A model generated the notes under the pieces. The model made no database searches, had not been told where the DNA came from, and was given only the letters and a program-made list of their open reading frames with translations. A DNA stretch of 64,000 nucleotides from an uncultured Erythrobacter sp. (GTDB lineage: Bacteria; Pseudomonadota; Alphaproteobacteria; Sphingomonadales; Sphingomonadaceae): positions 723,255 to 787,254 of the forward strand of contig CANLZP010000002.1 of the NCBI GenBank assembly GCA_947495695.1. Reading direction: 5' to 3'. Below, in pieces: positions 43,886-52,862 of the stretch. A program made the translations under genes and the position numbers. The stretch's first letter is position 1. The number at the start of each line of letters is the position of its first letter.

Positions 43886-45747
43886 CAGCCGCGCGCGACC
43901 GCCTCCGCTGCAATCAGCCGAGCCTCGGCAGAAAGCCCAACATTATTCAGCGCAGAAACGATGTGGAACAAGTGCAGCGGGGTCATCTGGTCCCAATTAC
44001 TGCCTTGCATGCCCAGTCCGGCCAGCATCACCACCAGCGCGCTGTTTTCAACCCGGGCCGCAGCAGAGATCAATTGGGTCCAACGCGTCTGGCGCGACAG
44101 ATCGACGCCCAGATCGCCAGCTGCATTGCCAAGTTGCGCAGAGGAGCCACGGTTCAACCCCGCCAGCCCGGCGAGGAAGAATTGTGATTTGCGCTGACCG
44201 GCGCTGTCATCGTCATCCAAAAAGGCTTCGATCTGCTCACCGGTCAATTGCGCATCAGCGGTGGGACGAACCAATTGCAGCATGGCCCAGCCTTGACTGC
44301 CGGCCGGAACCACATTCACCCAAGCCAACGCATCACGGTCCAACCCGGCGCTGAGCATAGAGGCAATCAGTGGCGCGGCATCGTCAGCAAAGGCCGCATC
44401 GGGAGAAAGCCGCGCCGCAGCATAGGCAGTGAGCACATAGCGCCCATAATCGGGGTTGGCGGTGCCGCCCCAGATGTCGCGCATGGCCGACATGCGCTCG
44501 TCTGCGGAATTTCCGACATAAGCCTGCCGCAAGCGAGACGCCGTCAGCGCCTCAGCCCCGGCCAGCGTATTGTCAGCGTAAATCTGGCTGTAGAGATCCA
44601 CCATCGCGACGGATGACAAGATACCCTCTCGCGCGGCCCGATCGGCTCCTCTGGCGCGTTGCATCAATGGAAGCATCGGCGCGGTTGCCCATGTTCGCTG
44701 ATAATATGGCCCTGCATCCTCCAGCAATTCGTCTGGAATGGGTTCCCCCACCGCATTTGCCAATGCAAACCGCCACGGGTTCAGATCGTCGACATTATCC
44801 CATTCCACCGAGACCGCGCGGCGCCCGCGTCCAGCCGCTCCGGCAAAACGCTGCGCCAGCAATACATCAATTTGCGGGGCGATATTGTTGCTCAACGCTC
44901 GATCAAGCTCTCTACCGGCCAGGGCGCCCTCGCCCACATAAGCGTTGCAGATCGCGCGCAGCATCGTCCATTGCGCATCATCGCGGCCAGATTCGGCAAA
45001 GCGCACTGCCGGACATGCTCCCACCACATCGCCGGTTGCGATATAGGCCTGCACCGCGGCATTGGTCAGACCATTGCTGTAATTCCCGGTATCAATGTCC
45101 TGAACCAGCGCCCGGGTCACGCCATATTCGCCCATTGCATTCAAGGTTTTGGCGCGCAAAGAGGCAAATTCGACCGGGTTCATGCCTTCAGGGGCGCTCA
45201 ACCGACTAGCCAAGGTTCGCCGCAGCACAATGTGGCCCCAACGCGATACCAGCGTGCCGTCCGAACCGGCCAGAACGGCTCTCACCAGAGATGCTGGCTG
45301 ACGCGCGAGCGAACCGCTGGGCAAACCACCCTCGCTGGCTGACAATAGACCAACTTGCGCCATGGACCGTCGGGCCGCTGGCGGAATATCATAGCTGGGC
45401 GTCAGGCCGAGCAGGTCATCCAATTCGTCCGGCGACATTTCTTCTAGCTCTTCCAGAGATGGAAGCTGCGACAGATCGACCGAGCCCAGATCGGGCATCG
45501 GCGCCAATGCGCCACCGGGCAACGGCTGCACGGTCGGTGCGATTGGTGCTGCTCCGGGCTGACCAGGTGCTGCGGGAACCGGTGCTGCAGTAGGCGTTGG
45601 AGTTGGCGACGGAGTTGGTGCTGGGTTGTCAAACCCTGGCGGCAAAAGAGATTCAGGCGCATCTTGCGCAACCGCCAGGCTGGCACACAGCGCAATCAGG
45701 GCAGTGCCAGTCGCAAATTTGCGTCCAATTCGAATGCTACGCGCCAT
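43885..45747 (-). CDS. Conserved unknown periplasmic protein
   Basis: A 620-aa protein with a signal peptide (ATGTALIALCASLAVA, cleavage before QDAP), a Pro/Thr/Ala-rich linker (about 38-80) and a long alpha-helical, Ala-rich body that looks like a helical-repeat (TPR-like) solenoid. I know no function. Within one base of xerD and 2 nt after a 45-aa membrane protein, it forms an operon with xerD and accA. A scaffold or wall-associated role is plausible, not shown. Confidence 0.65.
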   Translation of the reverse strand: MARSIRIGRKFATGTALIALCASLAVAQDAPESLLPPGFDNPAPTPSPTPTPTAAPVPAAPGQPGAAPIAPTVQPLPGGALAPMPDLGSVDLSQLPSLEELEEMSPDELDDLLGLTPSYDIPPAARRSMAQVGLLSASEGGLPSGSLARQPASLVRAVLAGSDGTLVSRWGHIVLRRTLASRLSAPEGMNPVEFASLRAKTLNAMGEYGVTRALVQDIDTGNYSNGLTNAAVQAYIATGDVVGACPAVRFAESGRDDAQWTMLRAICNAYVGEGALAGRELDRALSNNIAPQIDVLLAQRFAGAAGRGRRAVSVEWDNVDDLNPWRFALANAVGEPIPDELLEDAGPYYQRTWATAPMLPLMQRARGADRAAREGILSSVAMVDLYSQIYADNTLAGAEALTASRLRQAYVGNSADERMSAMRDIWGGTANPDYGRYVLTAYAAARLSPDAAFADDAAPLIASMLSAGLDRDALAWVNVVPAGSQGWAMLQLVRPTADAQLTGEQIEAFLDDDDSAGQRKSQFFLAGLAGLNRGSSAQLGNAAGDLGVDLSRQTRWTQLISAAARVENSALVVMLAGLGMQGSNWDQMTPLHLFHIVSALNNVGLSAEARLIAAEAVARG

Positions 45748-45749
45748 GT

Positions 45750-45887
45750 TCAGCGGCCGTCCGGCACAGGAATTTCCTGAGTAATCGGGCGGATGGGTTC
45801 TTCGCCGCCATCAAACCAGGCCAACCCAAGGATCGCAGAAATTATCAGTGCTATCATCAATCCGACCCGCAGGTTTTTCTTCGTCAT
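45750..45887 (-). CDS. 45-aa single-pass membrane protein
   Basis: A short frame from ATG 45887 to TGA 45750: MTKKNLRVG, a hydrophobic helix LMIALIISAILGLAWF, then an acidic/Pro-rich tail EEPIRPITQEIPVPDGR. The positive N-terminus suggests the tail is periplasmic. Its stop is 2 nt before the 620-aa gene, so the two are likely co-translated. It is below the usual 60-residue cutoff for gene calling. The ribosome binding site is weak. The clean basic-TM-tail layout argues that it is real. Confidence 0.6.
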   Translation of the reverse strand: MTKKNLRVGLMIALIISAILGLAWFDGGEEPIRPITQEIPVPDGR

Positions 45888-45972
45888 TGGCGCTGTGTCA
45901 TCATCAAAATGTTCCGCTCAAATGCAAGAGCAATATTGCACCGGCCCTAGCCCATCTATAGGCGACACGGCA

Positions 45973-46542
45973 ATGACCGTCGTCGAACCATCTTTGTCCC
46001 AGCAGGAGATCGCCCGCATCGCAGCGCGGATCGATCGCCCGATTGTGCTGGTCGGCCTGATGGGAGTGGGCAAATCCACCGTTGGACGAAATTTGGCCAA
46101 TCTGATCAATCGCAAATTCGTTGATGCTGATGACGCGATCGAGGCAGCTGCTCAACGCAAGATAAGCGAGATTTTCGAGGACTTTGGCGAGGAATATTTC
46201 CGCGATGGTGAGCGCCGCGTGATCGCTCGGCTAATGGACGAGCATAGCGGCGTTATTGCGACAGGCGGCGGCGCGTTTGTTGACGATCAGACGCGATCTT
46301 TGATTTTGGACCAGGCGATTGGCGTCTGGATCGATTGCGATATCGACACTTTGGTCGAGCGGACCAGCAGGCGCGATACGCGCCCCTTGCTAAAGTCTGG
46401 CGATCCCCAAGAAATCTTGACGCGGTTGTATCAAGAACGCGAGCCGTATTATTCGCAAGCGCAAGTGCGGGTGGAAAGCCGCGACGGACCGCATGTGGAA
46501 ACTGCTGTGAGCATATTAGAGGCGATCGACGCATGGCTGTAA
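45973..46542 (+). CDS. aroK: Shikimate kinase
   Basis: A 189-aa enzyme that phosphorylates shikimate at O3 in aromatic amino acid synthesis. Walker A GLMGVGKS (28-35), [19 protein letters not shown] and the lid RDTRPLL are typical. ATG at 45973 is preferred; the frame is open upstream, but the conserved part begins here. Its last 10 bases overlap aroB. Confidence 0.95.
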   Translation: MTVVEPSLSQQEIARIAARIDRPIVLVGLMGVGKSTVGRNLANLINRKFVDADDAIEAAAQRKISEIFEDFGEEYFRDGERRVIARLMDEHSGVIATGGGAFVDDQTRSLILDQAIGVWIDCDIDTLVERTSRRDTRPLLKSGDPQEILTRLYQEREPYYSQAQVRVESRDGPHVETAVSILEAIDAWL

Positions 46543-47636
46543 TCTCCGTAGCGCTGGCCGGGCGCGCCTATGATGTGCGCATTCAACGCGGCTTGCTGGA
46601 TAATCTGGCGCAAGAATGCGGCACTTTGCTGCGCAAGAAGCGTGTGCCGATCGTAACCGACGACAATGTCGCAGCGCATTGGCGAGACCGAGTGACTCTG
46701 GCTTTGACTAAGGCGGGTTTTGAGCCGGTGTGGCACGTCGTGTCGCCCGGTGAAGGCGCGAAAAGCTGGAGCGGGTTGGAAGCATTGACCGATTGGCTGC
46801 TGGCCCAAAGGGTGGAGCGCGGCGATCATGTGATCGCGCTGGGCGGCGGCGTTGTGGGCGATTTGACCGGATTTGCCTGTGCGGTGCTGAAACGCGGCTG
46901 CGGCTTCATCCAAATTCCGACCACTTTGTTGGCGCAGGTCGATTCCAGCGTTGGCGGGAAGACTGCGATCAACACTGGCGCCGGCAAGAATTTAATCGGA
47001 GCGTTTCACCAGCCCGCGCTCGTTCTGGCGGACCTTGATGTGATCGACACCTTGCCGACACGCGAAATGCGCGCAGGTTATGCCGAGGTGATCAAATATG
47101 GCATTTTGGGCGATGCGAATTTCTTCGCTTGGCTGGAGCAAAATGGCGAGGCAGTTTTCGCCCGCGATGATGCCGCCTTGGAGCAAGCCGTCGCTACCAG
47201 CGTTGTCACCAAAGCGAGGATCGTGGCCGAGGACGAGCGCGAAACCACCGGCGCGCGCGCCTTGCTCAATCTGGGGCATACCTTTGGCCATGCGCTGGAG
47301 GCAGAGACCGACTTTTCCGATCAGTTGTTGCATGGCGAAGCGGTTGCATTGGGCATGGTGCTGGCGGCGCGCTATTCCGCAAGGCGCGGCGAATTGTCGG
47401 CGAGCGACGCACAGCGCGTGGCTGATGCGATTGCGGCTGCTGGATTGCCATCGGATGTGCGCCAGCTGAACCTTTCCTGCGATGGACAAAAACTGGCCGA
47501 TCATATGCTGCATGACAAAAAGATGGATGCAGGCACCCTGCCCTTCATCCTGCTGCGCGGCATTGGCGAGGCGTATCTCGCCAACGATGTCGAATTGTCT
47601 GATATTGCGGTATTTCTCGACGAGCAGATCGCATGA
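46533..47636 (+). CDS. aroB: 3-dehydroquinate synthase
   Basis: A 367-aa NAD- and metal-dependent enzyme of the shikimate pathway. [11 protein letters not shown], the Lys-rich [16 protein letters not shown] and the metal ligands in [10 protein letters not shown] and [10 protein letters not shown] are visible. It starts inside aroK (10-nt overlap) and its stop overlaps the next gene by 4 nt, so a three-gene transcript is likely. ATG at 46533 is well supported by the [14 protein letters not shown] start. Confidence 0.96.
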   Translation: MAVISVALAGRAYDVRIQRGLLDNLAQECGTLLRKKRVPIVTDDNVAAHWRDRVTLALTKAGFEPVWHVVSPGEGAKSWSGLEALTDWLLAQRVERGDHVIALGGGVVGDLTGFACAVLKRGCGFIQIPTTLLAQVDSSVGGKTAINTGAGKNLIGAFHQPALVLADLDVIDTLPTREMRAGYAEVIKYGILGDANFFAWLEQNGEAVFARDDAALEQAVATSVVTKARIVAEDERETTGARALLNLGHTFGHALEAETDFSDQLLHGEAVALGMVLAARYSARRGELSASDAQRVADAIAAAGLPSDVRQLNLSCDGQKLADHMLHDKKMDAGTLPFILLRGIGEAYLANDVELSDIAVFLDEQIA

Positions 47637-48400
47637 CCCGATTTATCGACCTCTCGATTCCAATCTCGAACGATGTGATCTCCGATCCGGAAGTGATGCG
47701 TCCCAAGATCCATTATATGACCCATGAAAACACATGGGAACAGATCGCCGCATTCTTCCCCGGGCTGGAGAAAGATGACCTGCCCGATGGTGAAGGATGG
47801 GCGGTCGAGATGCTGGAATTGTCGACCCACAATGGCACCCATATGGACGCGCCATGGCACTTTCACTCCACCACCGATGATGGCGCTTCGCCCGCCCCGA
47901 GCATTGACGAGGCTCCGCTCGACCGCTTCTTGCGCCCAGGCGTGAAGCTGGATTTCAGCCATTTGCCGCATGGCCATGTGGTCAGCGCAGCCGAGGTTGA
48001 GGCGGCGCTGGATGCGATCGGATACGATCTTCAACCGCTCGACATTGTTCTGGTCCAGTCGGGCGCGATCTATGGGACGGAAAACTTCACCGATCAGGGC
48101 GTTGGCCTTGGTGCCGAGGCGACGCTATGGCTGACGCAGCGCGGCGTTGAGGTGGTCGGCACCGATGCGTGGAGCTGGGATGCTCCTTTCAGTCACACCG
48201 CGAAGCGCTGGGCCGAAACGCGCGATCCAGCGATCATCTGGGAGGGGCACAAGGCGGGCCGCATTCGCCCTTATTATCAGATCGAAAAGCTGACCAATCT
48301 TGCCGCTTTGCCCAGCCATGGCTTCACCCTCAGCTGTTTTCCGGTCAAGATTGAACGCGCCAGTGCTGGCTGGATCAGAGCCGTAGCGATCGTGGATTAG
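47633..48400 (+). CDS. Metal-dependent cyclase/kynurenine-formamidase family hydrolase
   Basis: A 255-aa protein with the zinc motif [12 protein letters not shown] (66-77), the HxGTHxDxPxHF signature of KynB-like amidohydrolases and polyketide cyclases. It is coupled to aroB by a 4-nt overlap, a link to aromatic metabolism, but substrate cannot be told. The mid-length insertion and [10 protein letters not shown] part do not decide between formamidase and other members. Its stop overlaps that of a convergent 83-aa gene. Confidence 0.85.
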   Translation: MTRFIDLSIPISNDVISDPEVMRPKIHYMTHENTWEQIAAFFPGLEKDDLPDGEGWAVEMLELSTHNGTHMDAPWHFHSTTDDGASPAPSIDEAPLDRFLRPGVKLDFSHLPHGHVVSAAEVEAALDAIGYDLQPLDIVLVQSGAIYGTENFTDQGVGLGAEATLWLTQRGVEVVGTDAWSWDAPFSHTAKRWAETRDPAIIWEGHKAGRIRPYYQIEKLTNLAALPSHGFTLSCFPVKIERASAGWIRAVAIVD

Positions 48401-48648
48401 GCTTTTAGAGGCGTGACATTGCTGGGTGCAAACCCATCGGCATTTTCTGCCATCATTTCGTCATGCTCTGCAAACAGAGCTTCGATCTCGGAACGCCGTT
48501 CCAACAAGGTATGCGCAATTCCGGGAGCGAGACTTTCACCATCGCCAATTTTGCCCAGCATTCCTGCCAGATCGCTGCGTGTGGCTTCTTCCGGGGTCTT
48601 GAAAAACTGCCCTTTGCGGTCGAAGAATCCTGTGCCTTTGCGTGCCAT
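48397..48648 (-). CDS. Conserved small protein (MARKGTGFFDR type)
   Basis: An 83-aa protein beginning MARKGTGFFDRKGQFFKTPEEAT, with a helical, acidic middle (LLERRSEIEALFAEHDEMMAE). I have no function for it; it seems typical of sphingomonads. ATG at 48648 is supported by GGAGG 6 nt upstream, so the longer frame to 48732 is rejected. No signal or membrane segment. It overlaps the convergent cyclase by 4 nt. Confidence 0.75.
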   Translation of the reverse strand: MARKGTGFFDRKGQFFKTPEEATRSDLAGMLGKIGDGESLAPGIAHTLLERRSEIEALFAEHDEMMAENADGFAPSNVTPLKA

Positions 48649-48824
48649 ATGTGCCTCCATTTTCGTCATAGAAGCGACTCGAAGGACGATATTATTGCTC
48701 GTGCTGCAAAATTGTTCCAGCGCATTTACCATAGATCGACACGATCGGGTGTCGACTTGCCAAAGCTTGCCGGAGAGTGAAATTTTCTGACCTTTAACAG
48801 GAATATCCGCGAAGAATTACGGCC

Positions 48825-50861
48825 CTATTCCAATTCCAAAATTACCGCGTCGACCGCCAGACTATCTCCCTCAGCGGCGTTAACCTTGGTCACTGTGGTC
48901 TGCTTTTCGGCACGCAAGATGTTCTCCATCTTCATCGCTTCCACCGTGGCGAGCGGCTGTCCGGGTTGCACCTCGTCACCTTCGGCAACATGCAGTTTGA
49001 CCAGCAATCCAGGCATTGGACAGATCAGCATTTTGGAAAGATCTGGCGGCTCTTTTTCGATCATGTGGCCAGCCAGCTTGGCCACGCGCATCGGCAATAC
49101 GCGTGCAGTGTGGCTGGCCCCGCGTGTGGTCAGAACATAGCCGGTGCGCGTGCGGCCCAATTGAACGGTCAGCGCATCTCCTGCCAGTTCAACGTCAATC
49201 ATGACATCGCCGGGTGTGTATTCGAAGCTGCAATCGACCGCTTCGTCATCGACCAGGATCGCCTCTTCTTCCAGGCTGACCTCAAAATGGTTCGACGTGT
49301 CTTCCGTCTCTCCAATGCGCACCACCCAATCGCCCGGCGCGTAAAGCTCGCCATCTAGCTGTTGATCAATCCGTCGTGCACGATCCGCATCAGCTGTGGC
49401 GATAACCCCGGCAATCGCAGCAAGGCCGCGCTTGAGCTCATCTGAGGCTGGTGCCCCCATGAAGCCATCGGGATATTCTTCCGCAATAAATCCGGTGGTC
49501 AATTCGCCCGAACGGAACCGGTCATGCTGCATGATCGCGCTGAGAAAATCGACATTGTGCCCCAGCCCTTTCAGGCGGAACGCATCAAGCGCCTGTATCT
49601 GCAAATCTGCCGCTTCGTCGCGTGTCTCGCCCCAGGTCACCAATTTGGCGATCATCGGGTCATAGAACATCGACACTTCGCCGCCTTCATAAACGCCATC
49701 ATCCACGCGGACGCCGGCCACACCGCGCCGCCCATTGGCCGCACCATCGTCGGTCCATCCTTCGAGAGGGGGTTGGTATTCCACCAAGCGACCGGTGCTC
49801 GGCAAAAATCCGCGATAAGGATCTTCGGCATAGACCCGGTTTTCAATCGACCAACCGTCAATTCCGATGTCGTCCTGCGTCATCTCCAGCTTTTCCCCAG
49901 CGGCAACACGGATCATCTGTTCGACCAGATCAATCCCGGTGATCGCTTCTGTCACAGGGTGTTCGACCTGCAAACGCGTGTTCATTTCGAGGAAGTAAAA
50001 ACTCTCGCCGGTCGGATCGGCACCGCTGACGATCAGCTCGACGGTCCCGGCGGAATGATAATCCACCGCGCGCGACAGAGCGACAGACTGTTCACCCATA
50101 GCCTTGCGTATTTTGGGCGTAACAAAGGGCGAAGGCGCTTCTTCCACCACCTTTTGGTGGCGACGTTGAATGCTGCACTCACGCTCGTTCAGATAGAGAA
50201 TATTGCCATGCTTATCGCCCAGGATCTGGATCTCGATATGGCGCGGGTTCTGGATGAACTTCTCGATAAATACGCGGTCATCGCCAAATGAGTTGAGGCC
50301 CTCGCGCTTGGTTGCTTCAAAGCCCTCGCGCACATCTTTTTCAGACCAGGCCAGGCGCATGCCTTTGCCCCCGCCGCCGGCAGAGGCCTTCATCATCACC
50401 GGATAGCCAATGTCGTCGCTGATCTCGACCGCGTGATCGGTATCACGGATTTCACCGACAAAGCCGGGCACCACATTGACGCCGGCTTCCTTGGCCAGCT
50501 TCTTGGATTCGATCTTGTCCCCCATCGCGGCGATCGCGCCCGCAGGCGGCCCGATAAACGCGATGTTTTCTGCGGCCAATGCTTCCACAAAACTGGCCCG
50601 TTCGGATAGGAAACCATAGCCGGGATGAACCGCCTCGGCGCCGGTTTGCTTGCAGGCATCGATGATTTTTTCAGGGATCAAATAGCTTTCCACTGCCGGA
50701 GCTGGTCCGATATGAACCGCCTCGTCCGCCATACGCACGAACGGCGCACGCGCATCCGCATCAGAATAAACCGCAACGGTGGCGATCCCCATCCGGCGAG
50801 CGGTCTTGATTACACGGCAAGCAATTTCACCGCGATTGGCAATCAGTATCTTGGAAAACAA
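48825..50861 (-). CDS. pccA: Propionyl-CoA carboxylase alpha (biotin carboxylase + BCCP)
   Basis: A 678-aa subunit with biotin carboxylase (LIANRGEIACRV at the start, ASAGGGGKGMR ATP-grasp loop, EMNTRLQVEHPVTE) and a C-terminal biotinyl domain with AMKM (biotinylated Lys644). The start is TTG at 50861 with GGAGG 6 nt upstream; an ATG seven codons earlier lacks a site. Together with pccB it makes D-methylmalonyl-CoA from propionyl-CoA. It is split from pccB by six genes, but all are on one strand. Confidence 0.95.
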   Translation of the reverse strand: MFSKILIANRGEIACRVIKTARRMGIATVAVYSDADARAPFVRMADEAVHIGPAPAVESYLIPEKIIDACKQTGAEAVHPGYGFLSERASFVEALAAENIAFIGPPAGAIAAMGDKIESKKLAKEAGVNVVPGFVGEIRDTDHAVEISDDIGYPVMMKASAGGGGKGMRLAWSEKDVREGFEATKREGLNSFGDDRVFIEKFIQNPRHIEIQILGDKHGNILYLNERECSIQRRHQKVVEEAPSPFVTPKIRKAMGEQSVALSRAVDYHSAGTVELIVSGADPTGESFYFLEMNTRLQVEHPVTEAITGIDLVEQMIRVAAGEKLEMTQDDIGIDGWSIENRVYAEDPYRGFLPSTGRLVEYQPPLEGWTDDGAANGRRGVAGVRVDDGVYEGGEVSMFYDPMIAKLVTWGETRDEAADLQIQALDAFRLKGLGHNVDFLSAIMQHDRFRSGELTTGFIAEEYPDGFMGAPASDELKRGLAAIAGVIATADADRARRIDQQLDGELYAPGDWVVRIGETEDTSNHFEVSLEEEAILVDDEAVDCSFEYTPGDVMIDVELAGDALTVQLGRTRTGYVLTTRGASHTARVLPMRVAKLAGHMIEKEPPDLSKMLICPMPGLLVKLHVAEGDEVQPGQPLATVEAMKMENILRAEKQTTVTKVNAAEGDSLAVDAVILELE

Positions 50862-50961
50862 ACGGGGCCTCCAGAAGAGCAACTCAGACGTAAACCGCCT
50901 ATGCCCACCCTAGAGGCCCCGATCAAGCTATCGAATTGGGGCTATTCGCCCGCTAAGTAGC

Positions 50962-51399
50962 CTATTGGTCAATATGCCCGACGTGGCGATGATGCTCAGC
51001 AATCAAAGACTGGTATTCAGCCCACAACTCCTTGGCCTTGTCTTCGCCGCCAACCTGCTTGGCGAACTCGGCATCCCACTTGTCACTTTCGGCGTTATTG
51101 GCCCAACCCATCGCAGCGATGCCTTGACGCATCGGGATTGCAACGATCGAGTGCCATTCGCCCGTATTCATGTGGATATCGATAACATCATCATATCCCA
51201 GCGCAGCATCCACCTTCTCGAACATATCGATGATTTCGTGCGCACGCTGACCTTTGCCTGATTTCCACTTGATCATATTGATCCGGTACCAATCCACCTT
51301 TGCGAGTTCAGGCTCAGCCTTCGCATGGTCATCGGCAAGCGCGGGTGAAGCCGTGAAAGCCAATCCGAAAGCGGCAGCGGCAAGTACAATTTTACGCAT
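50962..51399 (-). CDS. Unknown exported His-rich-tail protein
   Basis: A 145-aa protein with a signal peptide (MRKIVLAAAAFGLAFTASPALA cleaving before DDHA). The mature part has WYRINMIKWKSGKGQRAHEI and WHSIVAIPMRQG, which could form a small alpha/beta barrel, and ends EHHRHVGHIDQ, a possible metal-binding tail. I recognise no family. It sits between pccA and metY, 100 nt from pccA; no link to propionate use is evident. Confidence 0.65.
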   Translation of the reverse strand: MRKIVLAAAAFGLAFTASPALADDHAKAEPELAKVDWYRINMIKWKSGKGQRAHEIIDMFEKVDAALGYDDVIDIHMNTGEWHSIVAIPMRQGIAAMGWANNAESDKWDAEFAKQVGGEDKAKELWAEYQSLIAEHHRHVGHIDQ

Positions 51400-51513
51400 A
51401 ATAATCCCCCAATTTGTGTTGTTACCAGCGACCCCATTCGTAGTGAGTCGAAAGATAAGCCCATTTTCGAGAAACTAAATTGTAGGCAGGCGACATGATC
51501 GCAATGCAGCAGC

Positions 51514-52815
51514 CTAACCCTTTGATAAGGCTTGACTTAAATCTGCGGTAATGTCGTCAATATGCTCTATCCCCACCGAAACGCGCACCACATCGGGGCC
51601 AGCACCCGCCGCAATCAAACCTTCTTCATCCAATTGGCTGTGGGTGGTGGAGGCCGGATGGATGATCAGCGAGCGCGTATCACCAATATTGGCAAGGTGG
51701 CTGAACAATTTGACGTTGCTGACCAGCGATTTTCCGGCTTCAAACCCGCCCTTCAGGCCGAAGGTAAACACCGCACCACCCTTGCCGCCGAGATATTTCT
51801 GAGCATGCTGATGGTAAGGATTGTCGGGCAGTCCGGCATAGGACACCCACTCAACCTCTTCCTGATCTTGCAACCACTCGGCCAGAGCATGTGCATTGGC
51901 GCAATGCCGCTCCATCCGCAGATGCAGCGTCTCCATCCCGGTTAGCGCGAGAAACGCGTTCATCGGTGCCATGGCCGGACCCAAATCGCGCAAGCCCAAA
52001 ACGCGGCAGGCTATGATAAAGGCAATCGGACCAATGGGCTCCAACGCATCGACCAGCACCGCCCCGTGGTAGGAGCCGCTTGGCTGGGTCAGGGACGGGA
52101 ATTTGTCGCCTTGCGCCTTCCAGTCGAACTTGCCGCTGTCGACGATGACACCTCCCACGGCATTGCCATGCCCGTTGAGGAACTTGGTGGTGGAGTGCAC
52201 CACAATATCCGCGCCATGTTCGAACGGACGGCACAGCGCAGGGCTGGCCATGGTGTTGTCGACCATCAACGGGACGCCGCCATCATGGGCGATATTTGCA
52301 ATGGCGGCGATATCGGTCACCACACCGCCCGGATTGGCCAGACTTTCGATGAAGACCACGCGCGTTTTGTCATCCATGGCTGCACGTACATTCTCGACAT
52401 CATCAGTATCGACAAAGCGCGTTTCCCAACCGAATTTCTTGAACGCTTCGCCCAATTGGTTGAGCGATCCGCCATACAATTTCTTTGCTGCCACTATGTT
52501 GCAGCCCGGCTCCATCAAAGTGTGAAACGCGATCAATTGTGCAGCATGGCCAGATGCGACGCCGAGTGCGCCCACGCCGCCTTCCAAGGCCGCAACCTTC
52601 TTCTCCAGCGCATCATTGGTGGGGTTCATGATCCGCGAATAGATGTTCCCGAACTCGGCGAGGCTAAACAGGTTCGCCGCATGCTCCGGACTGTCAAAGA
52701 CGTAGGAGGATGTCTGATAGATCGGCGTGATCCGCGCATTGGTGGTGGGATCGGGCGCGCAACCAGCGTGGACCGACAGGGTTTCCGGACGGGTTTGAGG
52801 GGGAAGATCGGTCAT
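51514..52815 (-). CDS. metY: O-acetylhomoserine sulfhydrylase
   Basis: A 433-aa PLP enzyme of the Cys/Met metabolism family. VHSTTKFLNGHGN holds the PLP lysine, with SGHAAQLIAFHTLMEPG and a long insertion typical of MetY rather than MetB or MetC. It makes homocysteine from O-acetylhomoserine and sulfide. It lies 47 nt after methylmalonyl-CoA mutase on the same strand. No MetX partner is near, and the MetX-like hydrolase at 36.5-37.6 kb is exported. Confidence 0.94.
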   Translation of the reverse strand: MTDLPPQTRPETLSVHAGCAPDPTTNARITPIYQTSSYVFDSPEHAANLFSLAEFGNIYSRIMNPTNDALEKKVAALEGGVGALGVASGHAAQLIAFHTLMEPGCNIVAAKKLYGGSLNQLGEAFKKFGWETRFVDTDDVENVRAAMDDKTRVVFIESLANPGGVVTDIAAIANIAHDGGVPLMVDNTMASPALCRPFEHGADIVVHSTTKFLNGHGNAVGGVIVDSGKFDWKAQGDKFPSLTQPSGSYHGAVLVDALEPIGPIAFIIACRVLGLRDLGPAMAPMNAFLALTGMETLHLRMERHCANAHALAEWLQDQEEVEWVSYAGLPDNPYHQHAQKYLGGKGGAVFTFGLKGGFEAGKSLVSNVKLFSHLANIGDTRSLIIHPASTTHSQLDEEGLIAAGAGPDVVRVSVGIEHIDDITADLSQALSKG

Positions 52816-52862
52816 ATACTTGATTGTCCTGTCTTATCGTGGGGCTGATTGGTCGCCAAAAG

